Origin: Rhizobium sophoriradicis
GTDB lineage: Bacteria; Pseudomonadota; Alphaproteobacteria; Rhizobiales; Rhizobiaceae
Assembly (NCBI RefSeq): GCF_003939025.1
Contig: NZ_RQIH01000023.1
Location: 23,176 to 87,175 of the forward strand
Length of the DNA: 64,000 bases
Direction: 5' to 3'
In this document: one piece after another, positions 52,497 to 61,769 of the stretch
How the letters are laid out: each line of letters begins with the position of its first letter
Numbering within the stretch: position 1 is the stretch's first letter
The notes under the pieces: generated by a model
Database searches by the model: none
What the model was told of the DNA's origin: nothing
What the model saw: the letters and a program-made list of their open reading frames with translations, nothing else
Made by a program: the position numbers and the translations under genes

Positions 52497-53932
52497 CCGC
52501 CGCTGCGCTTCTCCAGTCGGTCCTTGCGAGCCTGCCCGAGATCATCGTGATCACAGGGGCCTGTATCCTGCTGATCCTCGGACAGTTTGTGCCAAAGAGA
52601 CAGGAATATTTCCTTGTCTCGGCGTCCGTTGCCATCGTGCTGTTTGCCGCCTTGGCAACACTGATGCTGGCGGGCGAGGTGCGGCCGGCCTACACGGGCA
52701 TGTTCGTCGCCGACCGCTTCGCGGTCTTCTTCAAGTTCGTGTTCTATTTGGCCACGGTTCTGACATTCCTCCTCTCGCGAAAATATGCGGATGTCGAAGG
52801 GATCGGCAGCAGCGAATACTATGTCCTGCTGCTCTTCGCGCTTTCGGGAATGATGATCATGGCGTCGGCCACCGATCTCCTGTCGATCTATGTGGGCCTC
52901 GAACTGGTGGTGCTCTGTACCTATGTGCTGACCGGCTTCCTGCGGCGAGAGCGGCGATCGAACGAAGCGGCGCTGAAATATGTGATCCTTGGCGCGGTCT
53001 CGACCGGGATTTTCCTTTACGGCGTTTCGCTGGTCTACGGGCTGACCGGCACCACGCAACTGGACGCGATGGCTGCAGCGGTGACCGGCGATCCGCTCGA
53101 TCCCGGATTGCTGCTGGCGGTCGTCTTCATTGTCGCGGGGCTGGTCTTCAAGGTCGGCGCGGTGCCGTTCCATATGTGGGTTCCGGACGTCTACGAAGGC
53201 GCGCCGACGACGATCACCGCCTTCATGTCGGTCGGCCCGAAAGCGGCAGGGTTCGCGGTTATCCTGCGGGTGTTCCTCAACCCTCTGGTCGCAGCCTCGG
53301 ACGTCTGGATCATCGTCGCCGTCATTGCGGTGGCGACGATGGCGCTCGGCAGTTTCGTCGCGCTGGTCCAGGATAATTTCAAGCGCCTCCTGGCCTATTC
53401 CAGCATCGCTCATGCCGGCTTCGCCATTTTCGGCGTGGCCGCCGGCGGCGCCGATGGGATCGCCAGCGTGATGCTCTATCTGCTGATCTACGCGTTCATG
53501 AATCTCGGCATTTTCGGCACCGTCATCATGATGCGGAACGGCGATTTCTCGGGCGAGGTCATCGACGACTATGCGGGTTTCGCCAAGTCGCATCCGGGGC
53601 TGGCGCTTCTGATGCTGCTCTATCTCTTCTCGCTGGCCGGCATTCCGCCGACGGCCGGGTTCTTCGCCAAGTTTTACGTGCTGGTCGCCCTTGTCGAGCG
53701 TGGTTTCGTCATGCTTGCGGTTATCGCAGTACTGCTCAGCGCCGTCGCCGCCTATTTCTACATCCGCATCGTGATGGTGATCTACATGCGCGAGCCTAAG
53801 AGGGCGTTCGCCCCGGCACTGACGCCTCTGGTCGGCGCGACACTCGCCGTCACCGCTGCCGGCACGATCGGCATCGGCCTGTTTCCGTCGTGGTTTCTGA
53901 AGCTTGCCCAAGATTCGGTATTTGGCGGGTGA
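52493..53932 (+). CDS. nuoN: NADH-quinone oxidoreductase subunit N
   Basis: 479-residue pump subunit. Glu137 (SIYVGLELVVLCTYVLTG), Lys220 (GLVFKVGAVPFHMWVPDVYE) and Lys250 (MSVGPKAAGFAVILR) form the expected charged relay, and the WVPDVYEGAPT block is typical for NuoN. It is coupled to nuoM by ATGA. About 129 bp with no gene separate it from nuoA, possibly containing an internal promoter. Confidence 0.93.
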   Translation: MTAAALLQSVLASLPEIIVITGACILLILGQFVPKRQEYFLVSASVAIVLFAALATLMLAGEVRPAYTGMFVADRFAVFFKFVFYLATVLTFLLSRKYADVEGIGSSEYYVLLLFALSGMMIMASATDLLSIYVGLELVVLCTYVLTGFLRRERRSNEAALKYVILGAVSTGIFLYGVSLVYGLTGTTQLDAMAAAVTGDPLDPGLLLAVVFIVAGLVFKVGAVPFHMWVPDVYEGAPTTITAFMSVGPKAAGFAVILRVFLNPLVAASDVWIIVAVIAVATMALGSFVALVQDNFKRLLAYSSIAHAGFAIFGVAAGGADGIASVMLYLLIYAFMNLGIFGTVIMMRNGDFSGEVIDDYAGFAKSHPGLALLMLLYLFSLAGIPPTAGFFAKFYVLVALVERGFVMLAVIAVLLSAVAAYFYIRIVMVIYMREPKRAFAPALTPLVGATLAVTAAGTIGIGLFPSWFLKLAQDSVFGG

Positions 53933-54061
53933 GCGATTGGATTTGCAATGATCACACCGACGGAATAGACTTGAAAGCAGAGGAAGGATTGCCCAAGTCG
54001 CGCCGCGGCGTGACCGATTTACCCGATCGGGATGAGGTCGATGGGCGACCGGTGCAGTGAC

Positions 54062-54427
54062 ATGACTGCAATGGAATTCTTGCCGGTTCTTTTCATGGTC
54101 GCCGGAGTCGTTCTGGTGACGGGGGTGACGTTGTTCGTCTCCTCGCTGCTGCGCCCATCCAATCCTTATCCCGCCAAGAACATGCCCTATGAATGCGGCA
54201 TGGACGCCGCGGGCGAGGCGTCGGCGGGCCGCTTCAGGGTACCGTTCTTTATTCTCGCGATCCTGCTGGTCGTTTTCGATGTCGAAGCGATGTTCCTCTT
54301 TCCCTGGGCTGTCGTCCTGAAAGAGATCGGGCTGGTCGGCTATATCGAAATGATCGTCTTCATGGTGCTGCTTCTCGTGGGCTTCGCCTACGCCTGGCTG
54401 AAAGGAGCGCTGGAATGGGAGGCGTAA
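54062..54427 (+). CDS. nuoA: NADH-quinone oxidoreductase subunit A
   Basis: 121-residue, three-helix subunit at the quinone-site end of the membrane arm. The conserved loop NPYPAKNMPYECGMDAAGEA with its cysteine lies near residue 45, followed by RFRVPFFILAILLVVFDVEA, with acidic residues in TM2. Start is uncertain between ATG 54062 and other nearby ATGs (54032, 54041, 54071); 54062 gives the usual length. It overlaps nuoB by 13 bp. Confidence 0.9.
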   Translation: MTAMEFLPVLFMVAGVVLVTGVTLFVSSLLRPSNPYPAKNMPYECGMDAAGEASAGRFRVPFFILAILLVVFDVEAMFLFPWAVVLKEIGLVGYIEMIVFMVLLLVGFAYAWLKGALEWEA

Positions 54428-54918
54428 ACAACGCGATCCGCGACAGCGTGCTGTTCACCACGGCTGACAGCATCATCAGTTGGAGCCGCAGATCGGCGCT
54501 GTGGCCGGAGACCTTCGGCATTGCCTGCTGCGCCATCGAGATGATCTCCGCCGGTTGCGCCCGCTACGATCTCGACCGGTTCGGTGTCGTGTTCCGCCCT
54601 TCGCCGAGACAATCCGACGTCATGATCATCGCCGGCACCGTGACACGGAAATTCGCGCCCGTCGTGCGGCGGCTCTATGACCAGATGCCGGAACCACGCT
54701 GGGTGATCGCAATGGGCACCTGCGCTATTTCGGGCGGGGTCTACAACACCTACGCCGTGGTGCAGGGATCGGAAACCTTCGTGCCCGTCGATGTACATGT
54801 GCCTGGCTGTCCGCCCCGGCCTGAGGCGCTGATGCACGGCTTCCTTCTGCTTCAAGAAAAGATCAAGAGGTCGCGGGCACTCGCCGGCACGCCTCTGGAT
54901 CGGGTTATAGCATCATGA
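54415..54918 (+). CDS. nuoB: NADH-quinone oxidoreductase subunit B
   Basis: 167-residue peripheral-arm subunit that holds the terminal [4Fe-4S] cluster N2 donating electrons to quinone. The four ligand cysteines are visible: the adjacent pair in GIACCAIEM, one in MGTCAISGG and one in VPGCPPRPEAL. ATG 54415 follows AAAGGAG and overlaps nuoA. It overlaps nuoC by 4 bp. Confidence 0.94.
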   Translation: MGGVNNAIRDSVLFTTADSIISWSRRSALWPETFGIACCAIEMISAGCARYDLDRFGVVFRPSPRQSDVMIIAGTVTRKFAPVVRRLYDQMPEPRWVIAMGTCAISGGVYNTYAVVQGSETFVPVDVHVPGCPPRPEALMHGFLLLQEKIKRSRALAGTPLDRVIAS

Positions 54919-55451
54919 GTGCGGAGCCGTCCCTCAATCGCGCTCCGATCATGGAGCGCTTCGGAGAAACAATCGAGGACCTCGGCACTGCGCACGGCAT
55001 CGAGGCCTTTGCCGTTCCGCCGGAGAGGATCGTCGAGTTCTGCCGGTTCCTGAAAGAGCATCCGGCGCTGCAATTCAATTTCCTCTCGGACGTTTGCGGG
55101 GTCGATCATTATCCCGAAATGCCGCGGTTCGAGGCGGTCTACCATCTCTATTCGCTGCCCAACAGGCGGCGGGTCCGCATCAAGTGCCGCCTTGGCGATC
55201 CCCCTGAAGTGCCTTCGGTCACGGGAGTCTGGCGCACCGCCAACTGGCATGAGCGTGAGGCCTGGGACATGTATGGCATCCGGTTCACGGGACATCCCGA
55301 TCTGCGCCGGATCTATATGTGGGAAGGCTTCGAGGGCTTTCCTCAGCGCAAGGATTTCCCCCTCAGGGGCTTTAGGGACAAGTTGAACCCCTTCGGTGCC
55401 GAAGGTCCGCCGCCAACGCAGCCCGACCTTGCCACCAGGGACATTCCGTAG
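54915..55451 (+). CDS. nuoC: NADH-quinone oxidoreductase subunit C
   Basis: 178-residue 30-kDa-type subunit packing against NuoD. The core YHLYSLPNRRRVRIKC and the signature WHEREAWDMYGIRFTGHPDL (near residue 112), followed by RRIYMWEGFEGFPQRKDFPL, are standard. C and D are separate genes here, not fused as in enterobacteria. It overlaps nuoB by 4 bp and precedes nuoD by 29 bp. Confidence 0.94.
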   Translation: MSAEPSLNRAPIMERFGETIEDLGTAHGIEAFAVPPERIVEFCRFLKEHPALQFNFLSDVCGVDHYPEMPRFEAVYHLYSLPNRRRVRIKCRLGDPPEVPSVTGVWRTANWHEREAWDMYGIRFTGHPDLRRIYMWEGFEGFPQRKDFPLRGFRDKLNPFGAEGPPPTQPDLATRDIP

Positions 55452-55480
55452 GGGAGGCCGTTCGACGCCGGACCGTTGAG

Positions 55481-56695
55481 ATGACTGAAGTCACCGAACT
55501 CAGCAGGCCTGAGGGCGAAGCGCTCAATACCAGGGAAGTGCTTCTCAACCTCGGTCCGCAGCACCCCAGCACCCATGGGGTTCTTCGGCTCGTCCTCGAA
55601 CTGGACGGCGAATTCGTCGAGCGCGTCGATCCGCATATCGGCTACCTCCATCGCGGCACCGAAAAACTGGCGGAGAGCTTCACCTATACCCAGATTTTCC
55701 CGCTGACGGACCGGCTCGACTATCTCTGCCCGCCCTCGAACAACCTTGCGTTCGCGCTGGCAGTGGAGAAACTCCTCGGCATAGAAGCACCGATCCGGGC
55801 GCAATATATCCGCGTGATGATGGCCGAGCTGTCACGGATCTCCGGTCACCTCCTGATCACGGGCGCTTTGCCGATGGATCTCGGCGCCATGACCGCGCTG
55901 CTTTACGTCATGCGCGAACGTGAAATGATCATGGACCTCCTGGAAATGATCACCGGTGCGCGCATGCACACCTCGTTCTGCCGGGTCGGCGGAGTGCGCG
56001 AGGACCTGCCTGACGAATTCTTCCCGAAGATCCGGGAGTTTTGCGACATCTTCCCGAACCGGATCCGCGACTATGAGCGACTGCTCGAAGATAACCGGGT
56101 GTTTCTCAATCGCACGAAGGGGATCGGCGTGATCTCCGCCGAGGATGCTGTCGATCTCGGCCTCAGCGGCCCGAACCTGCGTGCGTCCGGTGTCGACTGG
56201 GACATCCGGCGCGATGAGCCCTACGAGATCTACGACCGGCTGGATTTCAACGTCATCACCCGTGACGAGGGCGATTGCTATGCACGCTGGCGATGCCGCG
56301 TCGACGAGATGCGCGAAAGCATAGGGATCATCGAACAATGCATCGACCAGATGCCTGAGGGGCGGTTCCAGATCGATATGCCGACAATCGCCTTCCCGCT
56401 GGACAAGGATCGGGTGCACTGCTCGATGGAGGCGCTGATCCAGCATTTCGACCTGTCGGCCTACGGCTTCAAGGTGCCGAAGGGCGAGGTCTATTCGGCA
56501 ATCGAGGCGCCAAAGGGCGAGCTTGGCTTCTACATCATCAGTGACGGCTCGCCAAAACCGTTCCGCATGAAGGTGCGGGCACCCTCGTTCGTCAATCTTC
56601 AGGCCCTCTTCGGGGTCACCAACGCCCGCTATCTGGCGGACATGATCGCCGTGCTCGGCAGCCTCGACCCCGTGATGGCCGAGGTGGACAAGTAG
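55481..56695 (+). CDS. nuoD: NADH-quinone oxidoreductase subunit D
   Basis: 404-residue 49-kDa-type subunit forming the quinone pocket with NuoB and NuoH. Diagnostic blocks: LNLGPQHPSTHGVLRLVLEL near residue 25, HIGYLHRGTEKLAES near 52, and the C-terminal RAPSFVNLQALFG ending the chain. Full family length. It lies between nuoC and nuoE with short gaps, in canonical order. Confidence 0.95.
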   Translation: MTEVTELSRPEGEALNTREVLLNLGPQHPSTHGVLRLVLELDGEFVERVDPHIGYLHRGTEKLAESFTYTQIFPLTDRLDYLCPPSNNLAFALAVEKLLGIEAPIRAQYIRVMMAELSRISGHLLITGALPMDLGAMTALLYVMREREMIMDLLEMITGARMHTSFCRVGGVREDLPDEFFPKIREFCDIFPNRIRDYERLLEDNRVFLNRTKGIGVISAEDAVDLGLSGPNLRASGVDWDIRRDEPYEIYDRLDFNVITRDEGDCYARWRCRVDEMRESIGIIEQCIDQMPEGRFQIDMPTIAFPLDKDRVHCSMEALIQHFDLSAYGFKVPKGEVYSAIEAPKGELGFYIISDGSPKPFRMKVRAPSFVNLQALFGVTNARYLADMIAVLGSLDPVMAEVDK

Positions 56696-56710
56696 CAGAG
56701 GATTTGGAAC

Positions 56711-57226
56711 GTGATGGCCATGCGCGAAAAGATCGAAGAGGCGGCGGCGCGGTATCCCGACCAGCGCTCGGCGATCATGCCCGCGCTTCGGATCGCGCAG
56801 CGGGAGCATGGCCATCTGCCTGGTCCGGTGCTGGAGGAGGTCGCCAACATTCTCGGGGTCGAGCGGATCTGGGTCTACGAGCTGGCAACCTTCTACACGC
56901 TCTTCCATACCGAACCGGTGGGCATGTTTCACCTGCAGCTTTGCGACAACGTCTCCTGCATGCTGTGCAGATCCGAGGACCTGCTGAGGCATCTGGAGGA
57001 GGTCCTCGGGATCAAGAAGGGCGAGACCACCCCGGACCTGCTGTTCACGCTTTCGACCGTCGAATGCCTCGGCGCCTGCGAGATGGCTCCAGTGATGCAG
57101 GTCGGCGACGACTATCACGGCGACCTCGACATCGCGCGAATCGACGCGCTTCTCGACAGGTTGCGAACGGAGGCGGGGCAAGCGACTGGTGCCGATCTCG
57201 CCTCAGCAGCACCGCCGGGAGAATAG
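56711..57226 (+). CDS. nuoE: NADH-quinone oxidoreductase subunit E
   Basis: 171-residue 24-kDa-type subunit with a thioredoxin-like fold and a [2Fe-2S] cluster N1a. Ligand cysteines are in the CDNVSC pair near residue 77 and in the VECLGAC pair near residue 117. Start may be GTG 56711 or ATG 56714; GAGGA lies seven bases before the GTG. It is followed 4 bp later by nuoF. Confidence 0.94.
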   Translation: MMAMREKIEEAAARYPDQRSAIMPALRIAQREHGHLPGPVLEEVANILGVERIWVYELATFYTLFHTEPVGMFHLQLCDNVSCMLCRSEDLLRHLEEVLGIKKGETTPDLLFTLSTVECLGACEMAPVMQVGDDYHGDLDIARIDALLDRLRTEAGQATGADLASAAPPGE

Positions 57227-57230
57227 CCTC

Positions 57231-58496
57231 ATGTTCGAACCGATCCTCCTCAAGAATGTCGATGTTCGGGATGGCCATCTGCTCTCCACCTTCGAGGCCG
57301 GCGGAGGCTACCAGGCTCTGGCCACGGTACTTCGCGAATACACGCCCGACGAGGTTATTGATCTCGTCAAACGGTCCAACCTGCGCGGTCGCGGCGGTGC
57401 CGGATTCCCAACGGGCATGAAATGGGGTTTCGTACCGAAGCGGACCGGCAAGCCGACATATCTGTGCTGCAACGCCGATGAGGGCGAGCCGGGCACGTTC
57501 AAGGACCGGATCATCATGGAGCGCGACCCGCATCAGCTGATCGAGGGGTTGGCGGTAAGTGCATACGCGATTGGGGCCGAAACCGCTTATGTCTACATTC
57601 GCGGAGAATATGTGACGGCGATCCGTCGGTTGGAGCAGGCGATCGCCGAGGCCCACGCAAAGGGTTATCTCGGAAAACGCATTCTGGGCTCGGATTTCAA
57701 TTTCGCCGTACACATCCACTGCGGCGCCGGCGCCTATATCTGCGGCGAAGAGACTGCGATGCTCGAGTCGCTCGAGGGCAAACGGGCGCAGCCGCGATTG
57801 AAGCCGCCATTTCCGGCCGTGGCGGGGCTCTACGCCAGCCCGACAGTGATCAACAATGTCGAGACGCTCGCTTGCGTGCCGCATATCGTTATGCGGGGGG
57901 CGGACTGGTTTCGGGGCATCGGCCCGGACAAGAGCCCCGGCCCGAAGCTCTACTGCCTCAGTGGGCAGGTGCACAAACCCGGCCTCTATGAATTGCCGAT
58001 GGGCATACCGCTGCGCGAACTGGTCGAGAACCACGCCGGCGGCGTGCTGCCGGGACGCAGAATCAAGGCGGTGATCCCGGGCGGGGTCTCAGCGCCGGTC
58101 ATACCGGAGCACGGGCTGGAAGTGAGGATGGATTTCGACTCGCTGGCTGCCGCCGGTTCGATGCTCGGTTCGGCTGGCGTTATCGTGATCGACGACTCGA
58201 CCTGCATGGTCAAGGTCGCGACCCGGATCATCGAATTTTTCCATCATGAGTCCTGCGGCAAGTGCACGCCGTGCCGGGAAGGATTGAACTGGACCGTAAA
58301 AGTATTGCGCCGGATTGAGACCGGGGAAGGTGCTGCCGGCGATCTGGAGCAGCTGGAGATGCTCTGCAAGGGCATTTTCGGCAATACGTTTTGTGCCTTG
58401 GGTGACGGCGCAGCGATGGGATTGCGGGCGGCACTCGCGCATTTCCGCGATGAGTTCGTCGCCCATATCGAGGAGCACAGGTGCCCCTTTCACTGA
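57231..58496 (+). CDS. nuoF: NADH-quinone oxidoreductase subunit F
   Basis: 421-residue NADH-oxidising subunit that binds NADH, FMN and the [4Fe-4S] cluster N3. The FMN/NADH loop RGRGGAGFPTGMKWGF is near residue 52, CCNADEGEPGTFKDR near 80, and the cluster motif SCGKCTPCREG near 342 with the fourth cysteine in GNTFCALGDGAA. ATG 57231 gives the standard N-terminus; longer in-frame readings run into nuoE. Confidence 0.95.
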   Translation: MFEPILLKNVDVRDGHLLSTFEAGGGYQALATVLREYTPDEVIDLVKRSNLRGRGGAGFPTGMKWGFVPKRTGKPTYLCCNADEGEPGTFKDRIIMERDPHQLIEGLAVSAYAIGAETAYVYIRGEYVTAIRRLEQAIAEAHAKGYLGKRILGSDFNFAVHIHCGAGAYICGEETAMLESLEGKRAQPRLKPPFPAVAGLYASPTVINNVETLACVPHIVMRGADWFRGIGPDKSPGPKLYCLSGQVHKPGLYELPMGIPLRELVENHAGGVLPGRRIKAVIPGGVSAPVIPEHGLEVRMDFDSLAAAGSMLGSAGVIVIDDSTCMVKVATRIIEFFHHESCGKCTPCREGLNWTVKVLRRIETGEGAAGDLEQLEMLCKGIFGNTFCALGDGAAMGLRAALAHFRDEFVAHIEEHRCPFH

Positions 58497-58527
58497 AGCC
58501 TGCACCGCGACAGGACTGCGAGGAAGT

Positions 58528-61107
58528 ATGGTTAGCATTACGATCGATGGACGAACGCTGGAAGTTGAGGCTGGCTCGACAGTGCTACAGGCCGCCCGGC
58601 GTTTGGGCATCGATATCCCAACCTTCTGCTATCTGAAGCGCCTGCCGCCGCTGGCCTCCTGCCGCATGTGCCTGGTGGAGATCGAGGGGCAGCGGCGGCT
58701 GCAGCCGTCCTGCGCCACCGCCGTCACCGAGGGTATGGTGGTGCGGGCGAAGACAGCTCTGATCGAGGAAACGCGCGCTTCCATGCTCGATATGCTGCTC
58801 GCCAACCACCCCCTCGACTGTCCGATCTGCGACAAGGGCGGCGAATGCGAGCTTCAGAACATGGTGATGGCCTACGGGCCTCGCAAAAGCGAGTTTCACG
58901 ATCCCAAACGTGTCTTCCATTCCGAGGACATCCGTCTCAGCCCGGTCATCATCATGAACGTCAACCGCTGCATCCAGTGCCAGCGCTGTGTCCGGATGTG
59001 TGAGGAGGTCGTCGGCGCGGTCGCCCTGGGTACCGTCGAAAAAGGCATGGATACCGCCGTCACCGGCTTCGAGGGTAGTCTCGCAAGCTGCGACCAGTGC
59101 GGCAATTGCGTCGAGGTCTGCCCGGTCGGCGCGCTGATGAGCTTTCCCTATCGCTACAAGGCGCGGCCCTGGGATCTGGTCGAGACCGACACGGTCTGCC
59201 CGCATTGTGGCACCGGTTGTCAGTTGACGGTGGGCACGCGCAAGGGCGAGTTCATGCGGGTGCGTTCGAAGTGGGACGAGGGGCTTAACCGCGAAGTGCT
59301 CTGCGTACGGGGACGCTTCGGCCTCGATTTCGTCGAGAGCCGGGACCGGATCAAGCGACCGATGATCCGTCGTGATGGTACCCTGGTTTCGGTTTCCTGG
59401 GACGAAGCGGGGGACTATCTGCGCCAGCGGCTGTCGGCCGTCGAGGGCAAGGCTGCCGGCGGGCTGGCCTCGCCTCGCCTACCCAACGAGATACTCTATC
59501 AGTTTCAGAAGCTGATGCGGACGGCATTCCAGACCAACAGCATTGATTGTTCGTCACGCTGGTCCACGCCCTTCGATACGCTCGGCCCGCTAATGGCAGC
59601 CTTCAACAGCCGCGCACCGCTGGACGAAGTGATCGGCAACGACTGTGTGCTCGTGGTCGGCGGCAACGTCACCGAGGAGAACCCGGTCACCGAATACCTG
59701 CTGCGGGATGGCGTGCGGCGGCGGCAGACCGGATTGCTCATGCTCTCGGCGCGGCCATCCCGTCTGGATGCCGATGCCAGGGTGGTGGTTCGCGTGCCGC
59801 CGGGCGGAGAAGCGGCGTGCCTTGCGGCGGTGGTGACCGGTCTCGTAGCGGCAGTTGGTGAGGCCTTGCCGGGCACCGTTCTTGCGGGCATCGGCGCGGC
59901 AATCGGCAAGTCAGCGGTGGAAACCGGCATTGACGGGCCCGATCGTCTGGCCGCGGCGCTCAAGGACGGCCGCAGCGTCACCGTGCTTGTCAGCGTCGAC
60001 CTCCTGAGATCACCCGAAGCGAGCGCGACGCTGCAGCAGATCAATAATCTGCTGCAGGCTCTGCGCCTGCTCGGCAAGGACCTGGCGATGCAGTTCCTCT
60101 TCGACCGTGCCAACCAGATGGGCGCCTGGGACATGGGAGTTCTGCCGGCGGCTCTGCCGGGGCTGCGGGCGGTAACCGACGAGGTAGCGCGCACAACTCT
60201 TGCGCGGAACTGGGGCGCCGAAATCCCGTCTGAACCCGGCGCGGATCTCGACGCCATTCTGGAGCTCTGCGTCGGCGGGCGAATGGGCGCTCTCTACATC
60301 GTCGCAACCGACCCCCTGATTGCCTATCCCGACAGGGATTTCGTGTCGCGGGCGCTTGGCGCCGCCGATCTCCTGATCGTGCAGGACGCCTTCCTCACGG
60401 ATACGGCGGGCCTTGCCGAGGTCGTCCTACCCGCGGCAGGTTACGGCGAGGAAACCGGCACGTTCACCAACAACGAGGGCCGAATCCAGAAGGTCCGCAA
60501 ATTCCGCGAACCCGCCTTCGAGGCGCGGAGCAATCTGGCGATCTTCGACTTCGTCGCGGCGCTTCGCAACCAGGCACTGCGGCCGTCGACGCAAGGCGAA
60601 ATTTTCGACGAGATTGCGCGGTTTGTTCCCGCCTACCAGGGATTGACGCAGGACGGACTTGGCGCCGACGGCGCATTCACCAAGGCGGTGCCGACGGCAC
60701 CTGCGGCCAGGTTCTTTGCGCCGCCGCCCGTCCCGCCAGCAGCCGACCGGCTCATGCTGATCACCGGGGACTGCCTGTTCCACAACGGCTATCTTTCCGA
60801 ACGGTCGGACATCCTGAACACGGTCGCCAATGATCCCTATGTCGCGATGAGCGCGCAGGATACCGCACAGCTTGGCCTTTCGGATGGCGATCAGGTCATT
60901 GTGCGTTCCGCCCAGGGCGAACTGACGGCCCAGCTCAAGGTCGACGGGCGGTTTCCCAAGGGCCTCGTCTTCGTTCCGGAAAACTATAGAGCCTTGCGTC
61001 TCAACGGCCTGATGCGGCGGGGTGAATACCCATGCCCGGTGGAGGTCCGGAAGGTGCAGGCCACGCTTGAGGTCGACCGCACGAGCCGGATCTGGCGTGG
61101 GGTCTGA
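58528..61107 (+). CDS. nuoG: NADH-quinone oxidoreductase subunit G
   Basis: 859-residue 75-kDa-type subunit carrying most Fe-S clusters. An N-terminal ferredoxin-like [2Fe-2S] site (FCYLKRLPPLASCRMCLVEI), the HPLDCPICDKGGECELQ site and a double [4Fe-4S] site (NRCIQCQRCVRMC, CDQCGNCVEVCP) are present. The additional CPHCGTGC motif near residue 226 marks the off-pathway cluster N7, found only in some bacterial complexes. The rest is a molybdopterin-oxidoreductase-like domain. ATG 58528 follows GAGGAAG. It is the last forward nuo gene. Confidence 0.94.
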   Translation: MVSITIDGRTLEVEAGSTVLQAARRLGIDIPTFCYLKRLPPLASCRMCLVEIEGQRRLQPSCATAVTEGMVVRAKTALIEETRASMLDMLLANHPLDCPICDKGGECELQNMVMAYGPRKSEFHDPKRVFHSEDIRLSPVIIMNVNRCIQCQRCVRMCEEVVGAVALGTVEKGMDTAVTGFEGSLASCDQCGNCVEVCPVGALMSFPYRYKARPWDLVETDTVCPHCGTGCQLTVGTRKGEFMRVRSKWDEGLNREVLCVRGRFGLDFVESRDRIKRPMIRRDGTLVSVSWDEAGDYLRQRLSAVEGKAAGGLASPRLPNEILYQFQKLMRTAFQTNSIDCSSRWSTPFDTLGPLMAAFNSRAPLDEVIGNDCVLVVGGNVTEENPVTEYLLRDGVRRRQTGLLMLSARPSRLDADARVVVRVPPGGEAACLAAVVTGLVAAVGEALPGTVLAGIGAAIGKSAVETGIDGPDRLAAALKDGRSVTVLVSVDLLRSPEASATLQQINNLLQALRLLGKDLAMQFLFDRANQMGAWDMGVLPAALPGLRAVTDEVARTTLARNWGAEIPSEPGADLDAILELCVGGRMGALYIVATDPLIAYPDRDFVSRALGAADLLIVQDAFLTDTAGLAEVVLPAAGYGEETGTFTNNEGRIQKVRKFREPAFEARSNLAIFDFVAALRNQALRPSTQGEIFDEIARFVPAYQGLTQDGLGADGAFTKAVPTAPAARFFAPPPVPPAADRLMLITGDCLFHNGYLSERSDILNTVANDPYVAMSAQDTAQLGLSDGDQVIVRSAQGELTAQLKVDGRFPKGLVFVPENYRALRLNGLMRRGEYPCPVEVRKVQATLEVDRTSRIWRGV

Positions 61108-61213
61108 AGATTTGGGGTCGGGGCGCCGCGCCGCCCGCAAGCTGCCCTGCCCCAATGCGTGTCGCCCGGAAGTGTGCAGCGGTTCCGGGATAACGACATG
61201 CAAAAAAACAAAG

Positions 61214-61261
61214 GGCTAAAGCGCGTCGCATGGATCAAATTTGATGCGACGCGCTTTAGCC
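61214..61261. repeat. Rhizobial palindromic element / bidirectional hairpin
   Basis: Perfect 18-bp inverted arms (61214-61231 and 61244-61261, with core TAAAGCGCGTCGCAT and its complement) around a 12-bp centre that itself contains the palindrome ATCAAATTTGAT. The TAAAGCGCGTCGC core is familiar from short intergenic palindromes scattered in rhizobial genomes (recalled, not searched). It lies between the convergent nuoG and CBS genes and could act as a bidirectional terminator. Confidence 0.75.
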
Positions 61262-61283
61262 TCCTCACATCAAGCTGGCGGCA

Positions 61284-61724
61284 TCAGTGATACCTGGTTC
61301 CGCAGATGTAATCCTGCAGTTCCTGCTCTGTGCGCTGCGCTTCCTCGAGCCTATGTTTAACCACGTCGCCGATACTGAGCACGCCGACAACGTCGCCTCC
61401 ATCCAGAACCAGCACATGACGCGTACGCCGCTGGGTCATGATCCCCATCACGACGGGTAGCAAATCTCGTGTCGAACAGGTCGCCACACTGCGGTTCATG
61501 ACATCCGCGACGCGCATCAACGCCGCCTCGGACCCGTATTCCGCCACCGCATTGCAGCAATCCCGCTCCGATAGCGAACCCAGGTATTCGTCGTTCGATT
61601 GGCCGACGACGACGAAGCCGATATTGCTGTCGCGAAACAGCCTCAAGACTTCCAATATCGTCTGATCGGGAGCAACCGCGATGACACCGACACCCTTGTT
61701 CTTCATGATTTCGCCGACAAGCAT
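61284..61724 (-). CDS. CBS-domain protein
   Basis: 146-residue protein made of two CBS motifs (about residues 8-62 and 72-130), which as a Bateman pair bind adenosyl ligands such as AMP, ATP or NADH and sense energy state. SERDCCNAVAEYG and HVLVLDGGDVVGVLSIGDVV show the typical pattern. ATG 61724 follows GGAGG. It lies 45 bp after nuoI on the same strand, so it is probably co-transcribed with nuoH and nuoI, suggesting a link between adenylate/NADH level and the complex (inference). Confidence 0.88.
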   Translation of the reverse strand: MLVGEIMKNKGVGVIAVAPDQTILEVLRLFRDSNIGFVVVGQSNDEYLGSLSERDCCNAVAEYGSEAALMRVADVMNRSVATCSTRDLLPVVMGIMTQRRTRHVLVLDGGDVVGVLSIGDVVKHRLEEAQRTEQELQDYICGTRYH

Positions 61725-61769
61725 CTGAGCCTCCTGTCTGCGCGCTCCGGATTGACGGATGGCGCGCGT

